Assembly (NCBI RefSeq): GCF_016793595.1
Contig: NZ_JAEULY010000020.1
Coordinates: 89,350-153,349, forward strand
From: Phreatobacter sp.
GTDB taxonomy: Bacteria; Pseudomonadota; Alphaproteobacteria; Rhizobiales; Phreatobacteraceae
DNA length: 64,000 nt
Direction: 5' to 3'
Below the pieces are notes generated by a model that did no database searches, was not told the DNA's origin, and worked only from the letters and a program-made list of their open reading frames with translations. Position 1 is the first letter of the stretch. The number at the start of each line of letters is the position of its first letter. Made by a program: the position numbers and the translations under genes. Below, one piece after another: positions 8,462 through 17,221 of this stretch.

Positions 8462-9147
8462 GCCGCGAGCCGGCGCTCCGGCAGGGCCTGCCGTTCGGCT
8501 ATGGCCTCGACGCAGGCCCTGACATGCGTGTCGAGGACCAGCTTGGCCCGGTCGAGGCGCCGTTCCAGCGCGCAGGCCAGAAGTTCGGAATGCTCCACCG
8601 TCGCGATCTCGCCACGGAAAATGCCGACGACCATCTGGTAGCGCAGGTATTTGTCGTAGACCCCGGCGTGGATTTCGAGCAGTTCCGGCGAACCGCAGGC
8701 TGAGATCAGGCTGTGGTGGAATTCCCAGTCGTAGCGCTTCCAGTCGGCCGCGTCGGCCGGCTTGCCGGCCAGCAGAACCCGCTCCATGCGCGCCAGTTTG
8801 TGATGGGCCGCCACCACGCGGCCCTCCCATTCGAGGTCGCCCGCCGCGAAGGACAGTTCGAGGGCGTGCTGTTCGAGCAGCAGGCGCATCTCCGCCAGCT
8901 CGGACAGTTCGGCCAGCGATACCGGCGCCACCGCGAAGCCCTTCTGCCCCTCGGCGGAGACCAATCCCTCGGAAGTCAGGCGATTGAGGATTTCGCGAAG
9001 CGTCGAAACGCTGGTGCCATACTCCGCCCGCAGGCGGTCGAGCCTCAGTCGCTGCCCCGGTGCGAGCCGCCCGAAAACGATCGCCGAGCGAATGAGCTGG
9101 TAGGTCGCCTCTCCGACGGTGCCCGAAGAGCTTGCGGCATCACGCAT
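8458..9147 (-). CDS. GntR-family (FCD) regulator, upstream tandem copy
   Basis: Regulator of 229 residues with the same two-domain plan as its neighbour. The recognition region YGTSVSTLREILNRLTSEGL and the effector-domain block DWKRYDWEFHHSLISACGS are near copies of those in the gene at 7796-8461. The two are translationally coupled by an ATGA overlap, which would favour equal amounts and perhaps a heterodimer. Ligand unknown; a quinate-pathway acid is a reasonable guess from the neighbours. Confidence 0.9.
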   Translation of the reverse strand: MRDAASSSGTVGEATYQLIRSAIVFGRLAPGQRLRLDRLRAEYGTSVSTLREILNRLTSEGLVSAEGQKGFAVAPVSLAELSELAEMRLLLEQHALELSFAAGDLEWEGRVVAAHHKLARMERVLLAGKPADAADWKRYDWEFHHSLISACGSPELLEIHAGVYDKYLRYQMVVGIFRGEIATVEHSELLACALERRLDRAKLVLDTHVRACVEAIAERQALPERRLAA

Positions 9148-9220
9148 GGCTGGTTCCGCGACGTAGGCCCTTCAGATAGCCAGGGTGCGGCTGGTCTGGC
9201 AACTGGCATCCAGACGCGAC

Positions 9221-9244
9221 GTTCCGTGTCGAGGGACACGGAAC
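9221..9244 (-). terminator. Strong hairpin between the ABC ATPase and GntR genes
   Basis: A perfect 10-bp inverted repeat (GTTCCGTGTC / GACACGGAAC) with a 4-nt GAGG loop lies 69 bp beyond the stop of the minus-strand ABC ATPase gene. There is no T-run, so it could end transcription with Rho, protect the message end, or be an operator for the GntR genes just downstream. Confidence 0.45.
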
Positions 9245-9312
9245 ACGGTTGCCCCGAATATCCGCGTCAAGCGCTCGCGCCGCAGTGCCGGAGCCGTAGG
9301 CGCGCGTATCGC

Positions 9313-11190
9313 TCAAGCGCTCTTGGGCTCCCACTCCTCGCCCCAGATCTGGACGACGTGACCGGGCGTGACCTCGCGGTACTGGCGCGGCGGCGGCACG
9401 TAGTCGGGCAGGCGCACCGGGCTGCGGATCTCGTCGTTGGAGACACCGCGCCGCTCGCCGCGACGCGTCGGATCCGGCACCGGCACGGCAGCCATCAGCT
9501 TCTTCGTATAGGGATGCTGGGGATTGCCGAAAACAGCCGCGCGCGGGCCGAGCTCGACGATCTCGCCGAGATACATGACCGCCACGCGATGGCTCATGCG
9601 CTCGACCACCGCGATGTCATGGGAGATGAACAGGTAGGCAAGGCCCATATTCGCCTGCAGGTCGAGCATCAGGTTGACGACCTGCGCCTTGACCGAGACG
9701 TCGAGCGCCGACACCGCCTCGTCCGCGACGATCAGCTTGGGCCCCAGCGCGAGAGCGCGCGCGATGCAGATGCGCTGGCGCTGGCCACCGGAGAATTCGT
9801 GCGGGAAACGGGAGGCCATGTCCGGCTTCAGCCCGACGCGATCGAGCAGCTCGCTGACCTTGTCGCGCGCCTGCGCCGTGGTGGCGAGGCCGTGGGCATA
9901 GAGCGGCTCCGCGATCGCCGAGCCGACAGACATGCGCGGATTGAGGCTGGCGAAGGGGTCCTGAAAGATGATCTGCATCCGCTTGCGCATGTCGCGCAGC
10001 GACCGCCCGTCCATCTTCAGAACGTCTTCGCCATCGACCACGACGGAACCGCTGTTCGGCTCGACCAGCCGGAGGATCGAGCGGCCGGTGGTCGACTTGC
10101 CGCAGCCGGATTCGCCGACCAGCGCCAGCGTCTCGCCGGCATGCAGCGAGAAGGACACGTTCTCCACCGCGTGAACGCGCCCCGAAACCTTGCCGAAAAG
10201 ACCGGACGTGATGTCGAACCGCGTGGTCAGGCCGGAGACTTCCAGCACCGGCCGCTCGGCGGCCTTCACGGTGTCCGGCGTTTCGACCGGCACGTCGCTC
10301 TCGCCGGTCGTCTTGTTCACCACCGGGAACCGCATCGGCCGCGCGCGGCCTTCCATGGAGCCGAGCCGCGGCACGGCGGAAAGCAGCGCGCGGGTATAGG
10401 GATGGGCGGGCGCCGCGAAGATCTGGGCGGTGTTGCCGGCCTCGACCGCCTCGCCCTGATACATGACGACCGTGCGGTCGGCGATCTCGGCCACCACGCC
10501 CATGTCGTGCGTGATGAACAGGATCGACATGCCCTCCTCCTCCTGAAGCAGTTTCAGGAGTTCGAGAATCTGGGCCTGAATGGTCACGTCGAGCGCGGTG
10601 GTCGGCTCGTCGGCGATCAGCAGCTTCGGCTTGCAGGCGAGCGCCATGGCGATCATGACGCGCTGGCGCATGCCGCCGGAGAACCGGTGCGGGTATTCGT
10701 GGAAGCGCGACTTCGCCGCCGGGATGCGAACCTTCTCGAGGAGCCCGATTGTCTCCAGTTCGGCTTCCTTGCGCGACAGGCCCCGATGCGCGATCAGCGC
10801 CTCGGCGATCTGGAAGCCGACGGTGAGCACCGGGTTGAGCGAGGTCATCGGCTCCTGGAAGATCATCGCGACCTCATTGCCGCGGACCTCGTGCATGGCC
10901 TTTTCCGGCAGCGTCAACAGGTCACGCCCGGCCAGCTTGATGCTTCCCTCGATCTTGCCGTTCTGGGGCGGCACCAGTCGCATGATCGACAGCGCCGACA
11001 CCGACTTGCCCGAACCCGACTCGCCGACAATGGCCACGGTCTCGCGCGGCGCGACATCGAAGGAGACGCCACGAACCACCGTCGTCCAGCCTGCATCACC
11101 ACGGAACGATGTCCGGAGATTCGATACGGACAGCACGGGCATCGCCAAGCCTGGCGAAGGGGCAGTGACAAGCTGGCTGGCGGCGCTCAC
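9313..11190 (-). CDS. Peptide/nickel-type ABC transporter, fused two-domain ATPase (DppD-DppF type)
   Basis: Protein of about 625 residues carrying two complete nucleotide-binding domains, as in GsiA. Domain 1 has Walker A GESGSGKSVSALS, signature FSGGMRQRV and Walker B LLIADEPTTALD. Domain 2 has GESGCGKSTTGRS, FSGGQRQRI and LIVADEAVSALD, where the usual DEP is DEA. Each is followed by the oligopeptide-family extension with the HPYTRALL / HPYTKKLM motif. The start is uncertain: GTG 11190 has GAGGA about 10 bp upstream, ATG 11142 is an alternative, and the frame is open to 11331. No permease or binding protein is adjacent. It could power the permeases at 52.4-54.3 kb, which lack an ATPase. Confidence 0.9.
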   Translation of the reverse strand: MSAASQLVTAPSPGLAMPVLSVSNLRTSFRGDAGWTTVVRGVSFDVAPRETVAIVGESGSGKSVSALSIMRLVPPQNGKIEGSIKLAGRDLLTLPEKAMHEVRGNEVAMIFQEPMTSLNPVLTVGFQIAEALIAHRGLSRKEAELETIGLLEKVRIPAAKSRFHEYPHRFSGGMRQRVMIAMALACKPKLLIADEPTTALDVTIQAQILELLKLLQEEEGMSILFITHDMGVVAEIADRTVVMYQGEAVEAGNTAQIFAAPAHPYTRALLSAVPRLGSMEGRARPMRFPVVNKTTGESDVPVETPDTVKAAERPVLEVSGLTTRFDITSGLFGKVSGRVHAVENVSFSLHAGETLALVGESGCGKSTTGRSILRLVEPNSGSVVVDGEDVLKMDGRSLRDMRKRMQIIFQDPFASLNPRMSVGSAIAEPLYAHGLATTAQARDKVSELLDRVGLKPDMASRFPHEFSGGQRQRICIARALALGPKLIVADEAVSALDVSVKAQVVNLMLDLQANMGLAYLFISHDIAVVERMSHRVAVMYLGEIVELGPRAAVFGNPQHPYTKKLMAAVPVPDPTRRGERRGVSNDEIRSPVRLPDYVPPPRQYREVTPGHVVQIWGEEWEPKSA

Positions 11191-11389
11191 GGTGCTGCTA
11201 TCCTCGGAGAACGGGAACGAAGCCCCAAAGCTCCGGTGCCGGAGCGATGAAGTCAATACACCAGCGGATGTTCTTGACCGTCGCGATTGCATGGCGGCGG
11301 CGGGCTCGCATTCGTGCCGGCCGCCGGGCATGCCTGATATATGGGCGGACGCGACGGGCGCTGCCCGTCATCGGAACAGGATCACGACG

Positions 11390-12439
11390 ATGAACGGCAT
11401 TCCCGCGACCGCGCTGCTGCGCCTTGCCTGCGATTTGCTCACGGCTGCCGGAGCGCCAGAGGCCCATGCGCTGACCGTGGCCGAGGCAATGATCGATGCC
11501 GACATCGAGGGGCTCGGCTCCCACGGCCTCATGATGCTGCCCATGTATCTCGACCGCGCCTCCGCCGGTTCGATCGATCCGCGCGCCAGCGGGCGAATCG
11601 TCACCGATCAGGGGGCGCGCGTCGTCATCGATGCCGAGAACGGCTTCGGCCATCTGACCGCTACCAGCGCGGCCGCGCTCGCCGCCGACCGCGCCGAGGC
11701 GCATGGGCTTGCAGCCGTCGCGGTTCGCAACGCCTTCCATTTCGGCGCGGCCGGGCGCTATGCACGATCGATGGCGCTGCGCGGCTGCATCGGCATCGTC
11801 CTGGCCAACACCCGCCCGCTGATGCCCGCGCCCGGCGGAGCGGAACGCGTGGTGGGCAACAATCCGATCGCCATCGCGGTTCCTGCCGGGTCGGAGCCGA
11901 TCGTGCTCGATCTCGCGCTCAGCGCGGGCGCGATGGGCAAGATCCGCCTCGCCGATTCCAAGGGCGAGGCCATTCCCGGCGACTGGGCGACCGACGCCTC
12001 CGGCGTGCCGACCACCAATGCGGCGGAGGCGATAGCAGGCATGCTGCTGCCGACCGGTGGCGCCAAGGGTTTCGGCCTTGCCGTGATGGTCGACCTGCTG
12101 GTCGGCGGCCTCTCGTCGGGCGCCATCGGTCACGAGGTGCGCCCGCTGTTCGGCGACCTCAGCCAACCCTATGGCAGCGCCAATCTGTTTCTCGCCATCA
12201 AGGTCGACGGCTTCCGCCCGCTGGCCGAGTTCGAAGCCGCCGCCAACGCCTTCGCGGACAATATCCGGGGGTCGAAGCTGGCTCCCGGCGCCTCGCCCGT
12301 GCGCATGCCCGGCGACCGGGCCATCGCCGCCCACCGCGCCTTCGGCGGCACGCTATCCCTGCCGGCCGCGACGCTCGCTGGCCTGCGCAGATCGGCGGAA
12401 CGGCTCGGCGTCGCCCTGCCGGCCGAACTTCCGGCCTGA
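11390..12439 (+). CDS. Malate/L-lactate dehydrogenase family oxidoreductase
   Basis: NAD(P)-dependent dehydrogenase of 349 residues in the LDH2/MDG2 family, which is unrelated to ordinary lactate dehydrogenase. Family marks are DIEGLGSHGLMMLPMYLDRA near the N-terminus, the catalytic His in NAFHFGAAGRYA, VVGNNPIAIAVP, and the C-terminal GGAKGFGLAVMVDLL. Members reduce 2-oxo acids such as diketogulonate, ureidoglycolate or pyrroline-2-carboxylate; the substrate here cannot be read. The gene is divergent from the ABC ATPase (200 bp apart) and ends 11 bp before the convergent livF gene, so it may share a promoter region with the ATPase. Confidence 0.88.
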   Translation: MNGIPATALLRLACDLLTAAGAPEAHALTVAEAMIDADIEGLGSHGLMMLPMYLDRASAGSIDPRASGRIVTDQGARVVIDAENGFGHLTATSAAALAADRAEAHGLAAVAVRNAFHFGAAGRYARSMALRGCIGIVLANTRPLMPAPGGAERVVGNNPIAIAVPAGSEPIVLDLALSAGAMGKIRLADSKGEAIPGDWATDASGVPTTNAAEAIAGMLLPTGGAKGFGLAVMVDLLVGGLSSGAIGHEVRPLFGDLSQPYGSANLFLAIKVDGFRPLAEFEAAANAFADNIRGSKLAPGASPVRMPGDRAIAAHRAFGGTLSLPAATLAGLRRSAERLGVALPAELPA

Positions 12440-12450
12440 GCGCCGGCCTG

Positions 12451-13170
12451 TCAGCCGCCGAGATAGGCCTTCGCCAGTCCGCTATCGTTGAGCGCTCCCT
12501 TCCACTCGGACGGGCCGATCTCACCCACAACGCGGCCGAGCTTCATGACATAGGCCCGGTCCACCGCCTCCGTCGCGAGCGCCACGTTCTGCTCGATCAG
12601 AAGGACGCTGACGCCTTCCGAGCGGATCTTGCCGATCACCTCGACGAGGCTTTTCACCACCTTGGGCGCAAGCCCCGTGGAGGGTTCATCGAGGATCAGA
12701 AGGTCCGGCTGGAGCAAGAGCGCGCGGCCAACGGCGACCATCTGCTGCTCGCCGCCCGACAGAAGCTCGACATTGGCATCGAGCCTGCCCTTCATGAAGG
12801 GGAACAGGTTCAGCACGGCGTCGAGGGTGAAGCGCTCGGCCGATTTCGGCCGCTTCTTTCCCTCGTGTTCGGCAAGTTCCAGATTGGTCTTCACCGTCAG
12901 CTCGCCGAACAGCCGCCGGTTCTCCAGAACAACGCCCATGCCCGCCGCCGCCCGGCGGTGCGCAGCCTGTCCGTGAATCTCGACCCCATCCTTGACGATG
13001 CGGCCGGACCGAACCGGGTTGAGACCGCAGAGCGCGCGTACCAGCGTGCTCTTGCCCGCGCCGTTCGGACCGATGACCGCGACGCCCTCGTTCGTCCCGA
13101 CCGTCAGGTCGACATCGTGCAGGACGGTCATGGCGCCGTAGCCCGCGGAAATCTTGTCCACCGACAGCAT
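12451..13170 (-). CDS. livF: Branched-chain amino acid-type ABC transporter ATPase, LivF
   Basis: ATPase of 239 residues for a Liv-type (HAAT) importer. Walker A GPNGAGKSTLVRALCG, signature LLSGGEQQMVAVGRALL and Walker B LLILDEPSTGLAP are all intact, and the short length without the C-terminal extension marks it as LivF rather than LivG. It is last in the livK-H-M-G-F order on the minus strand and starts 3 bp after livG ends. Confidence 0.94.
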   Translation of the reverse strand: MLSVDKISAGYGAMTVLHDVDLTVGTNEGVAVIGPNGAGKSTLVRALCGLNPVRSGRIVKDGVEIHGQAAHRRAAAGMGVVLENRRLFGELTVKTNLELAEHEGKKRPKSAERFTLDAVLNLFPFMKGRLDANVELLSGGEQQMVAVGRALLLQPDLLILDEPSTGLAPKVVKSLVEVIGKIRSEGVSVLLIEQNVALATEAVDRAYVMKLGRVVGEIGPSEWKGALNDSGLAKAYLGG

Positions 13171-13173
13171 GGC

Positions 13174-13950
13174 TCAGGCTCCGAGATAGGCTTCGCGCAC
13201 GCGCGGATCGGCCTTGATGGCGGCGAAGGTGCCGCGCGCGATGATCTCTCCGAAGCACAGGACGCTCACGGTCGAGGACACCGCCATCAGGTCCATGTCG
13301 TGCGAAACGAGGAAGATGGTCATACCCTCGGAATTGAGCTTTTCCAGCAGGGTACGGAGCTGCTGCGTCTCCTCCGCGTTGAGGCCCGACGACGGCTCGT
13401 CGAGGCAGAGGAGGTCCGGCTTTGCGAGCGCCGCGCGCGACAGCTCCAGGAGCCGCTGCTGGCCGGCGGGCAGATCCCCGGCGCGGATATCGGCGATGCC
13501 GCGAAGGCCGAAGCGACGCAGCGCGTCGTCGGCGACGTCGTGCATCTCCGCCAGTTCGCGCCGCGAGGCCGGCACGCCGAACAGGTTGGCGAGGAAGCTG
13601 CTGCTCGACAATTTGTGGCAGCCGGCGACGAGATTTTCGTGCACCGTCATATTCGCGAAGATCTGCGGCGTCTGGAAGGTCCTGACGATGCCGGCATAGC
13701 TGCGTGCGGCGACCGGCATGCTGGCAACGCTGCCGCCCCTGTAGACGACGTCGCCCTCGTCCGGCGTCAGGAAGCCGGAGACGATGTTGAACAATGTGCT
13801 CTTGCCGGCCCCGTTCGGGCCGATCAGGCCGGTTATCTGGCCCTCGACGATGTCGAGCGTCACGCCGCGCAGCACGGACAGGCCGAAGAAGCCCTTCGAG
13901 ATGTGCCGGACCTGCATCAACGCGTCGTTCTGGATGCCGATGGCGGTCAT
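13174..13950 (-). CDS. livG: Branched-chain amino acid-type ABC transporter ATPase, LivG
   Basis: ATPase of 258 residues. Walker A is GPNGAGKSTLFNIVSG, the LivG-specific segment is YAGIVRTFQTPQIFANMTV, and Walker B is LLCLDEPSSGLNAEE. The signature is LPAGQQRLLELSRAAL, slightly off the usual LSYGQQ. The C-terminal FGEIIARGTFAAIKADPRVREAYLG is the extension that separates LivG from LivF. The frame stays open upstream, but ATG 13950 overlaps livM by 4 bp and gives the right length. Confidence 0.94.
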   Translation of the reverse strand: MTAIGIQNDALMQVRHISKGFFGLSVLRGVTLDIVEGQITGLIGPNGAGKSTLFNIVSGFLTPDEGDVVYRGGSVASMPVAARSYAGIVRTFQTPQIFANMTVHENLVAGCHKLSSSSFLANLFGVPASRRELAEMHDVADDALRRFGLRGIADIRAGDLPAGQQRLLELSRAALAKPDLLCLDEPSSGLNAEETQQLRTLLEKLNSEGMTIFLVSHDMDLMAVSSTVSVLCFGEIIARGTFAAIKADPRVREAYLGA

Positions 13951-14951
13951 CGGCCCGCCCTCCCCTGTCCGTTCAGCAAGCCGCGAACCCGGTCGCGCAG
14001 GAAGCCGCCAATGCCCTGCGGCAGGAAGATGACCGCGAGAACCAGCACGCCGGCATAGACCAGAGCGTGGATGTCGCCGAGCTTGCTGAGGAGGTTCGGC
14101 GCCAGCGTGATGAAGGCCGCACCGAAGATGGAGCCGAAAATGGTCTGCGCGCCGCCGACCACCGCCACGAGCAGGAAGCTCACCGCGCGGTCGATGCCGA
14201 AACTGTCGACGCTGACGAAGGTCACGTAGCTTGCGAACAGGCTGCCGGCGAGCGAGCCGACCACCGCGCTCATCACGAAGACCTGCACCTTCAGCCTGTG
14301 AACGTCGATGCCGAGCACCATGGCCGCCGAGGGGGCGTCGCGCATGGCGCGCATCGCGAAACCCGCGCGCGACTTCAACAGGTTCGCATACAGCCAGAAG
14401 ACGAGGCCCGCGACGATCCAGACGAAGTAGTAGAAGCGCTGCGGCGTGTTCAGCACGAAGCCGAACAGCGAGATGCGCGCGATGCCGCCGACGCCGAGCG
14501 TGCCGCCGGTGATCCAGTCCCATTCGAGGAACAGCACATGGCCTATCGTCGCCAGCGCCAGCGTCGCCAATGCCAGGAAATGGCCGGAAAGGCGCAGGAC
14601 CGGCCAGCCGATCAGGAAAGCCACGGTGCCGGCCACCGCCATGCCCGCGAACAGCGAGGGTACCCAGTGCCAGCCGAGCGCGGTGGTGCCGTAAGCGGTG
14701 GCATAGGCGCCGATGCCGTAGAACACGCTCTGCGCCAGCGAGATGATGCCGCACTGTCCCAGCAGGAAGGCGACGCCGACACCGGCGATCGAATAGAGCG
14801 CGGTGAAGACCAGGAGATCGACCGTCCCGCGTGACGCGACCAGCGGCACGCTGGCCCACACCGCGACGAACACTGCCGCTGCCGCGATCAGGGCGAGGTT
14901 GCGCGGCATGCGGTTGCCAGCCGCGAAGCTCCGGCTTTGATCGAGGCTCAT
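13947..14951 (-). CDS. livM: Branched-chain amino acid-type ABC transporter permease, LivM
   Basis: Inner-membrane permease of 334 residues with 8-9 hydrophobic helices. The LivM features are GQCGIISLAQSVFYGIGAYA near residue 65 and the EAA-like coupling loop LKSRAGFAMRAMRDAPSAA near 190. It forms the channel together with LivH, whose gene overlaps it by 4 bp. Substrate not readable from the permease. Confidence 0.93.
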   Translation of the reverse strand: MSLDQSRSFAAGNRMPRNLALIAAAAVFVAVWASVPLVASRGTVDLLVFTALYSIAGVGVAFLLGQCGIISLAQSVFYGIGAYATAYGTTALGWHWVPSLFAGMAVAGTVAFLIGWPVLRLSGHFLALATLALATIGHVLFLEWDWITGGTLGVGGIARISLFGFVLNTPQRFYYFVWIVAGLVFWLYANLLKSRAGFAMRAMRDAPSAAMVLGIDVHRLKVQVFVMSAVVGSLAGSLFASYVTFVSVDSFGIDRAVSFLLVAVVGGAQTIFGSIFGAAFITLAPNLLSKLGDIHALVYAGVLVLAVIFLPQGIGGFLRDRVRGLLNGQGRAGR

Positions 14952-15835
14952 CCGCCGGCCCTCCCGCGATGACCGAGGATGCCGTTCGGGATGGCGATCA
15001 TGATCAGGATCAGGAACGTCATCGCGATGACGTCCTTGTAGCCGGAGGACACGAAGACGATGGCCAGCGCCTCGACAAGGCCGAGCATGAGGCCGCCGAC
15101 AATGGCGCCGAACGGGTTGCCCAGCGTGCCGATGATGGCGGCCGTAAAGCCCTTGAGCGTGAGCAGCAGGCCCATCTCGTAGTGGATGGTGATCAGCGGC
15201 GAGACGAGCACGCCGGCAACGCCGCCGACCGCGCCACCGAGCAGGAAGGTGAGCGAGCGCATCAGCGGCACGTTGATGCCGATCGTGGTCGCTCCGTCCG
15301 CATCGATGGAGGCGGCCATGATCGACTTGCCGATGAAGGTCTTGGTGTAGAAGAAGCGCAGCGCGACGACCACCGCCAGGCTCAGCACGATGAGCCAGAC
15401 CGCGTGGACGCGGATGGCGGCGTCAAACACGTCGAGCAGCTCATTGCCGCCAAGGCCGCGAACCGGATGGGAGTCGCGGCCGAAGAACAGCAGCGCCGCG
15501 GCGGATACCGCGAAGGCGCCGCCCAGCGTCACCAGCAGGAAGGACTCCTCCGTGCCGCCGCGCTTGCGGGTCGGGCGGACGAGCAGGAGCTCGACGGTCC
15601 AGCCGACGATGGCGCCCGCGACCATGCCGCCGAGAAAGGCGATGAGGATCGGCGCGCCGAGGCGCTCCATCGCCAGATAGGCGGCAATGCCGGCGACCAG
15701 CGAGAAGTCGCCCTGCATGGCGTTGACCACGCGGCTGCCGCGATAGATCACCGAAAGCCCGAGGCCGATTAGGCCATAGACGCAGCCATTGGTGACGCCA
15801 GCCAGCAGCGACTGGATGAAGAGCGTGGTTGTCAT
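14948..15835 (-). CDS. livH: Branched-chain amino acid-type ABC transporter permease, LivH
   Basis: Inner-membrane permease of 295 residues with about 8 helices. Typical LivH features are the start QSLLAGVTNGCVYGLIGLGL, RGSRVVNAMQGDFSLVAGIA near residue 35, and GFTAAIIGTLGNPFGAIVGG toward the C-terminus. It is separated from the binding-protein gene by only 69 bp that contain a strong hairpin, and it is coupled to livM by an ATGA overlap. Confidence 0.93.
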   Translation of the reverse strand: MTTTLFIQSLLAGVTNGCVYGLIGLGLSVIYRGSRVVNAMQGDFSLVAGIAAYLAMERLGAPILIAFLGGMVAGAIVGWTVELLLVRPTRKRGGTEESFLLVTLGGAFAVSAAALLFFGRDSHPVRGLGGNELLDVFDAAIRVHAVWLIVLSLAVVVALRFFYTKTFIGKSIMAASIDADGATTIGINVPLMRSLTFLLGGAVGGVAGVLVSPLITIHYEMGLLLTLKGFTAAIIGTLGNPFGAIVGGLMLGLVEALAIVFVSSGYKDVIAMTFLILIMIAIPNGILGHRGRAGG

Positions 15836-15867
15836 CGGACCGTCGGACTCATGCGTCGGGGGAACGT

Positions 15868-15892
15868 GGATGCGGGCCGACTGCCCGCATCC
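15868..15892 (-). terminator. Stem-loop between livK-type gene and livH
   Basis: A perfect 10-bp stem (GGATGCGGGC / GCCCGCATCC) with a 5-nt loop lies in the 69-bp gap between the binding-protein stop and the livH start. Such hairpins after binding-protein genes often stabilise the upstream message or cause partial termination, giving more binding protein than permease. There is no T-run, so full termination is unlikely. Confidence 0.55.
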
Positions 15893-15904
15893 GCCGCAAT
15901 CGTA

Positions 15905-17056
15905 TCAGGACCGAGCGGTCACCTTGAAGGGCAGGCGCGTGAACTGCGTCTTGACCAGCTTGGAAAAGACGAAGCTCGACAGTTCGATGCCGGTCATGTC
16001 GGCGGCCGCGAAGTTGTAGCTCGCCATCACGCCGCGATAGGGCTCGCGCATCGCCTGGGCGATGGCCTCGCGATCGGTCGGACCGGCCTTCTTCAGGGCG
16101 TTGACCGCGATCTGCAGCGCATCCCAGCCCGCCGCCTCATAGTTCTTCGGCAGCGAATTGTAGGCGGCCTTGTACATCTCCACGAAGGCCTTCTGATGCG
16201 GCTCCGGGTCTTCTCCGACGAGGAATTCCGGGAAGACGATGTCGTCGGCATATTCGCCCATGCCGCGCACATAGTCGTAAGGGGAGGAGCCGATGGCCGA
16301 GATGATCGGCTGGGTGATGCGCACCTGACGCGCGCCGCGGAACGGCACCGGCGAGGTCGCGATCACATAGACCGCCTCGGGCTGCGCCGCGCGGACCTTG
16401 GCGGCCTGCGTCGAGACATCCTGCGCGCCGACCTCGAACTTCTCGACCGCGGCGAAGGTGACGCCGTAGGTGGCGGCCTGCTCGCGCAGGCTGTTGTAGA
16501 CCAGCTGGCCATAGCCGGAATCGTGCAGGACGCCGATCTTCTTGAAGTTCTGCGCCTTGGTGTATTCCAGCATCGCCTTGGCGTTGAGCGGCTGCGGCGG
16601 CAGGACGTGGTAGAGCGACTTGTAGGTCAGTTCGATCGCCGGCCCGAGGCCGGTCAGCGCGACCTGCGCCATCTTCTCGCCGTTGGTGAGCGCGGCGATG
16701 GCGCCGGTGCTCGCCGTCAGCGACGAGCCGATCATCAGCGGCACCTTCTCGTTGAAGATGAGCGCCTCGGCCTTGCTCTTGGCGATGTCGGGCTTGGAGC
16801 CGTCGTCCTCGATCAGCACGCGGATCGGGCGGCCGTTCACGCCGCCGGCCTCATTCACCACCTTCTCAGCGAGCTGCATGGCGCTGCGCTCGGCCTGGCC
16901 GAGGCCGGCGCCCGGACCGGTGAGGCAGAGCACGGCGCCGATCTTGATGGGCTCGCCGCCCTGCTGCGCGATGGCCGGTGCGTGGAGCGCGCCGAGCGCC
17001 GTGACGCCGGCCGTGCCCATCAGCACGGTGCGGCGCGAAATATTGGACCTGATCAT
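15905..17056 (-). CDS. Branched-chain amino acid-type ABC transporter binding protein (LivK family)
   Basis: Periplasmic binding protein of 383 residues, type I fold. The N-terminus SNISRRTVLMGTAGVTALGA has a twin-arginine export motif (SRRTVLM) and ends near APAIAQQ. Then come IKIGAVLCLTGPGAGLGQAE and VNGRPIRVLIEDDGSKPD, the standard opening of this family. It is the first gene of the livKHMGF-type operon. The related LLM monooxygenase module upstream suggests an organic compound rather than leucine as ligand; LivK-family proteins commonly bind aromatic acids, amides or urea. The ligand is therefore open. Confidence 0.92.
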   Translation of the reverse strand: MIRSNISRRTVLMGTAGVTALGALHAPAIAQQGGEPIKIGAVLCLTGPGAGLGQAERSAMQLAEKVVNEAGGVNGRPIRVLIEDDGSKPDIAKSKAEALIFNEKVPLMIGSSLTASTGAIAALTNGEKMAQVALTGLGPAIELTYKSLYHVLPPQPLNAKAMLEYTKAQNFKKIGVLHDSGYGQLVYNSLREQAATYGVTFAAVEKFEVGAQDVSTQAAKVRAAQPEAVYVIATSPVPFRGARQVRITQPIISAIGSSPYDYVRGMGEYADDIVFPEFLVGEDPEPHQKAFVEMYKAAYNSLPKNYEAAGWDALQIAVNALKKAGPTDREAIAQAMREPYRGVMASYNFAAADMTGIELSSFVFSKLVKTQFTRLPFKVTARS

Positions 17057-17221
17057 TCCTGGTATCCTCCCGGGTGGAGCACCCCGCGCTTCTTCGGCCG
17101 GTTCGGTGCTGGTGGCATGGCGATGCGGCGATGCGCCCGGCGGCCCCTTGGACCGTCGGGCAGGTGATAGGCGTCATGCAGCCCGGGACATAGCGTCCGG
17201 CCGCATGCCTGTTCGGCCGCG

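Noticed and set aside
8713..11250. Long plus-strand open frame opposite the GntR and ABC ATPase genes
   Set aside because: It is antisense to two well-supported genes and shows no family motif.
11341..14058. Open frame of 905 codons across several genes
   Set aside because: It overlaps the dehydrogenase, livF and livG in other frames and has no recognisable domain.
13174..14859. Long livG frame reaching into livM
   Set aside because: The extra N-terminal part is Arg-rich and antifamily; ATG 13950 fits LivG and the ATGA overlap.
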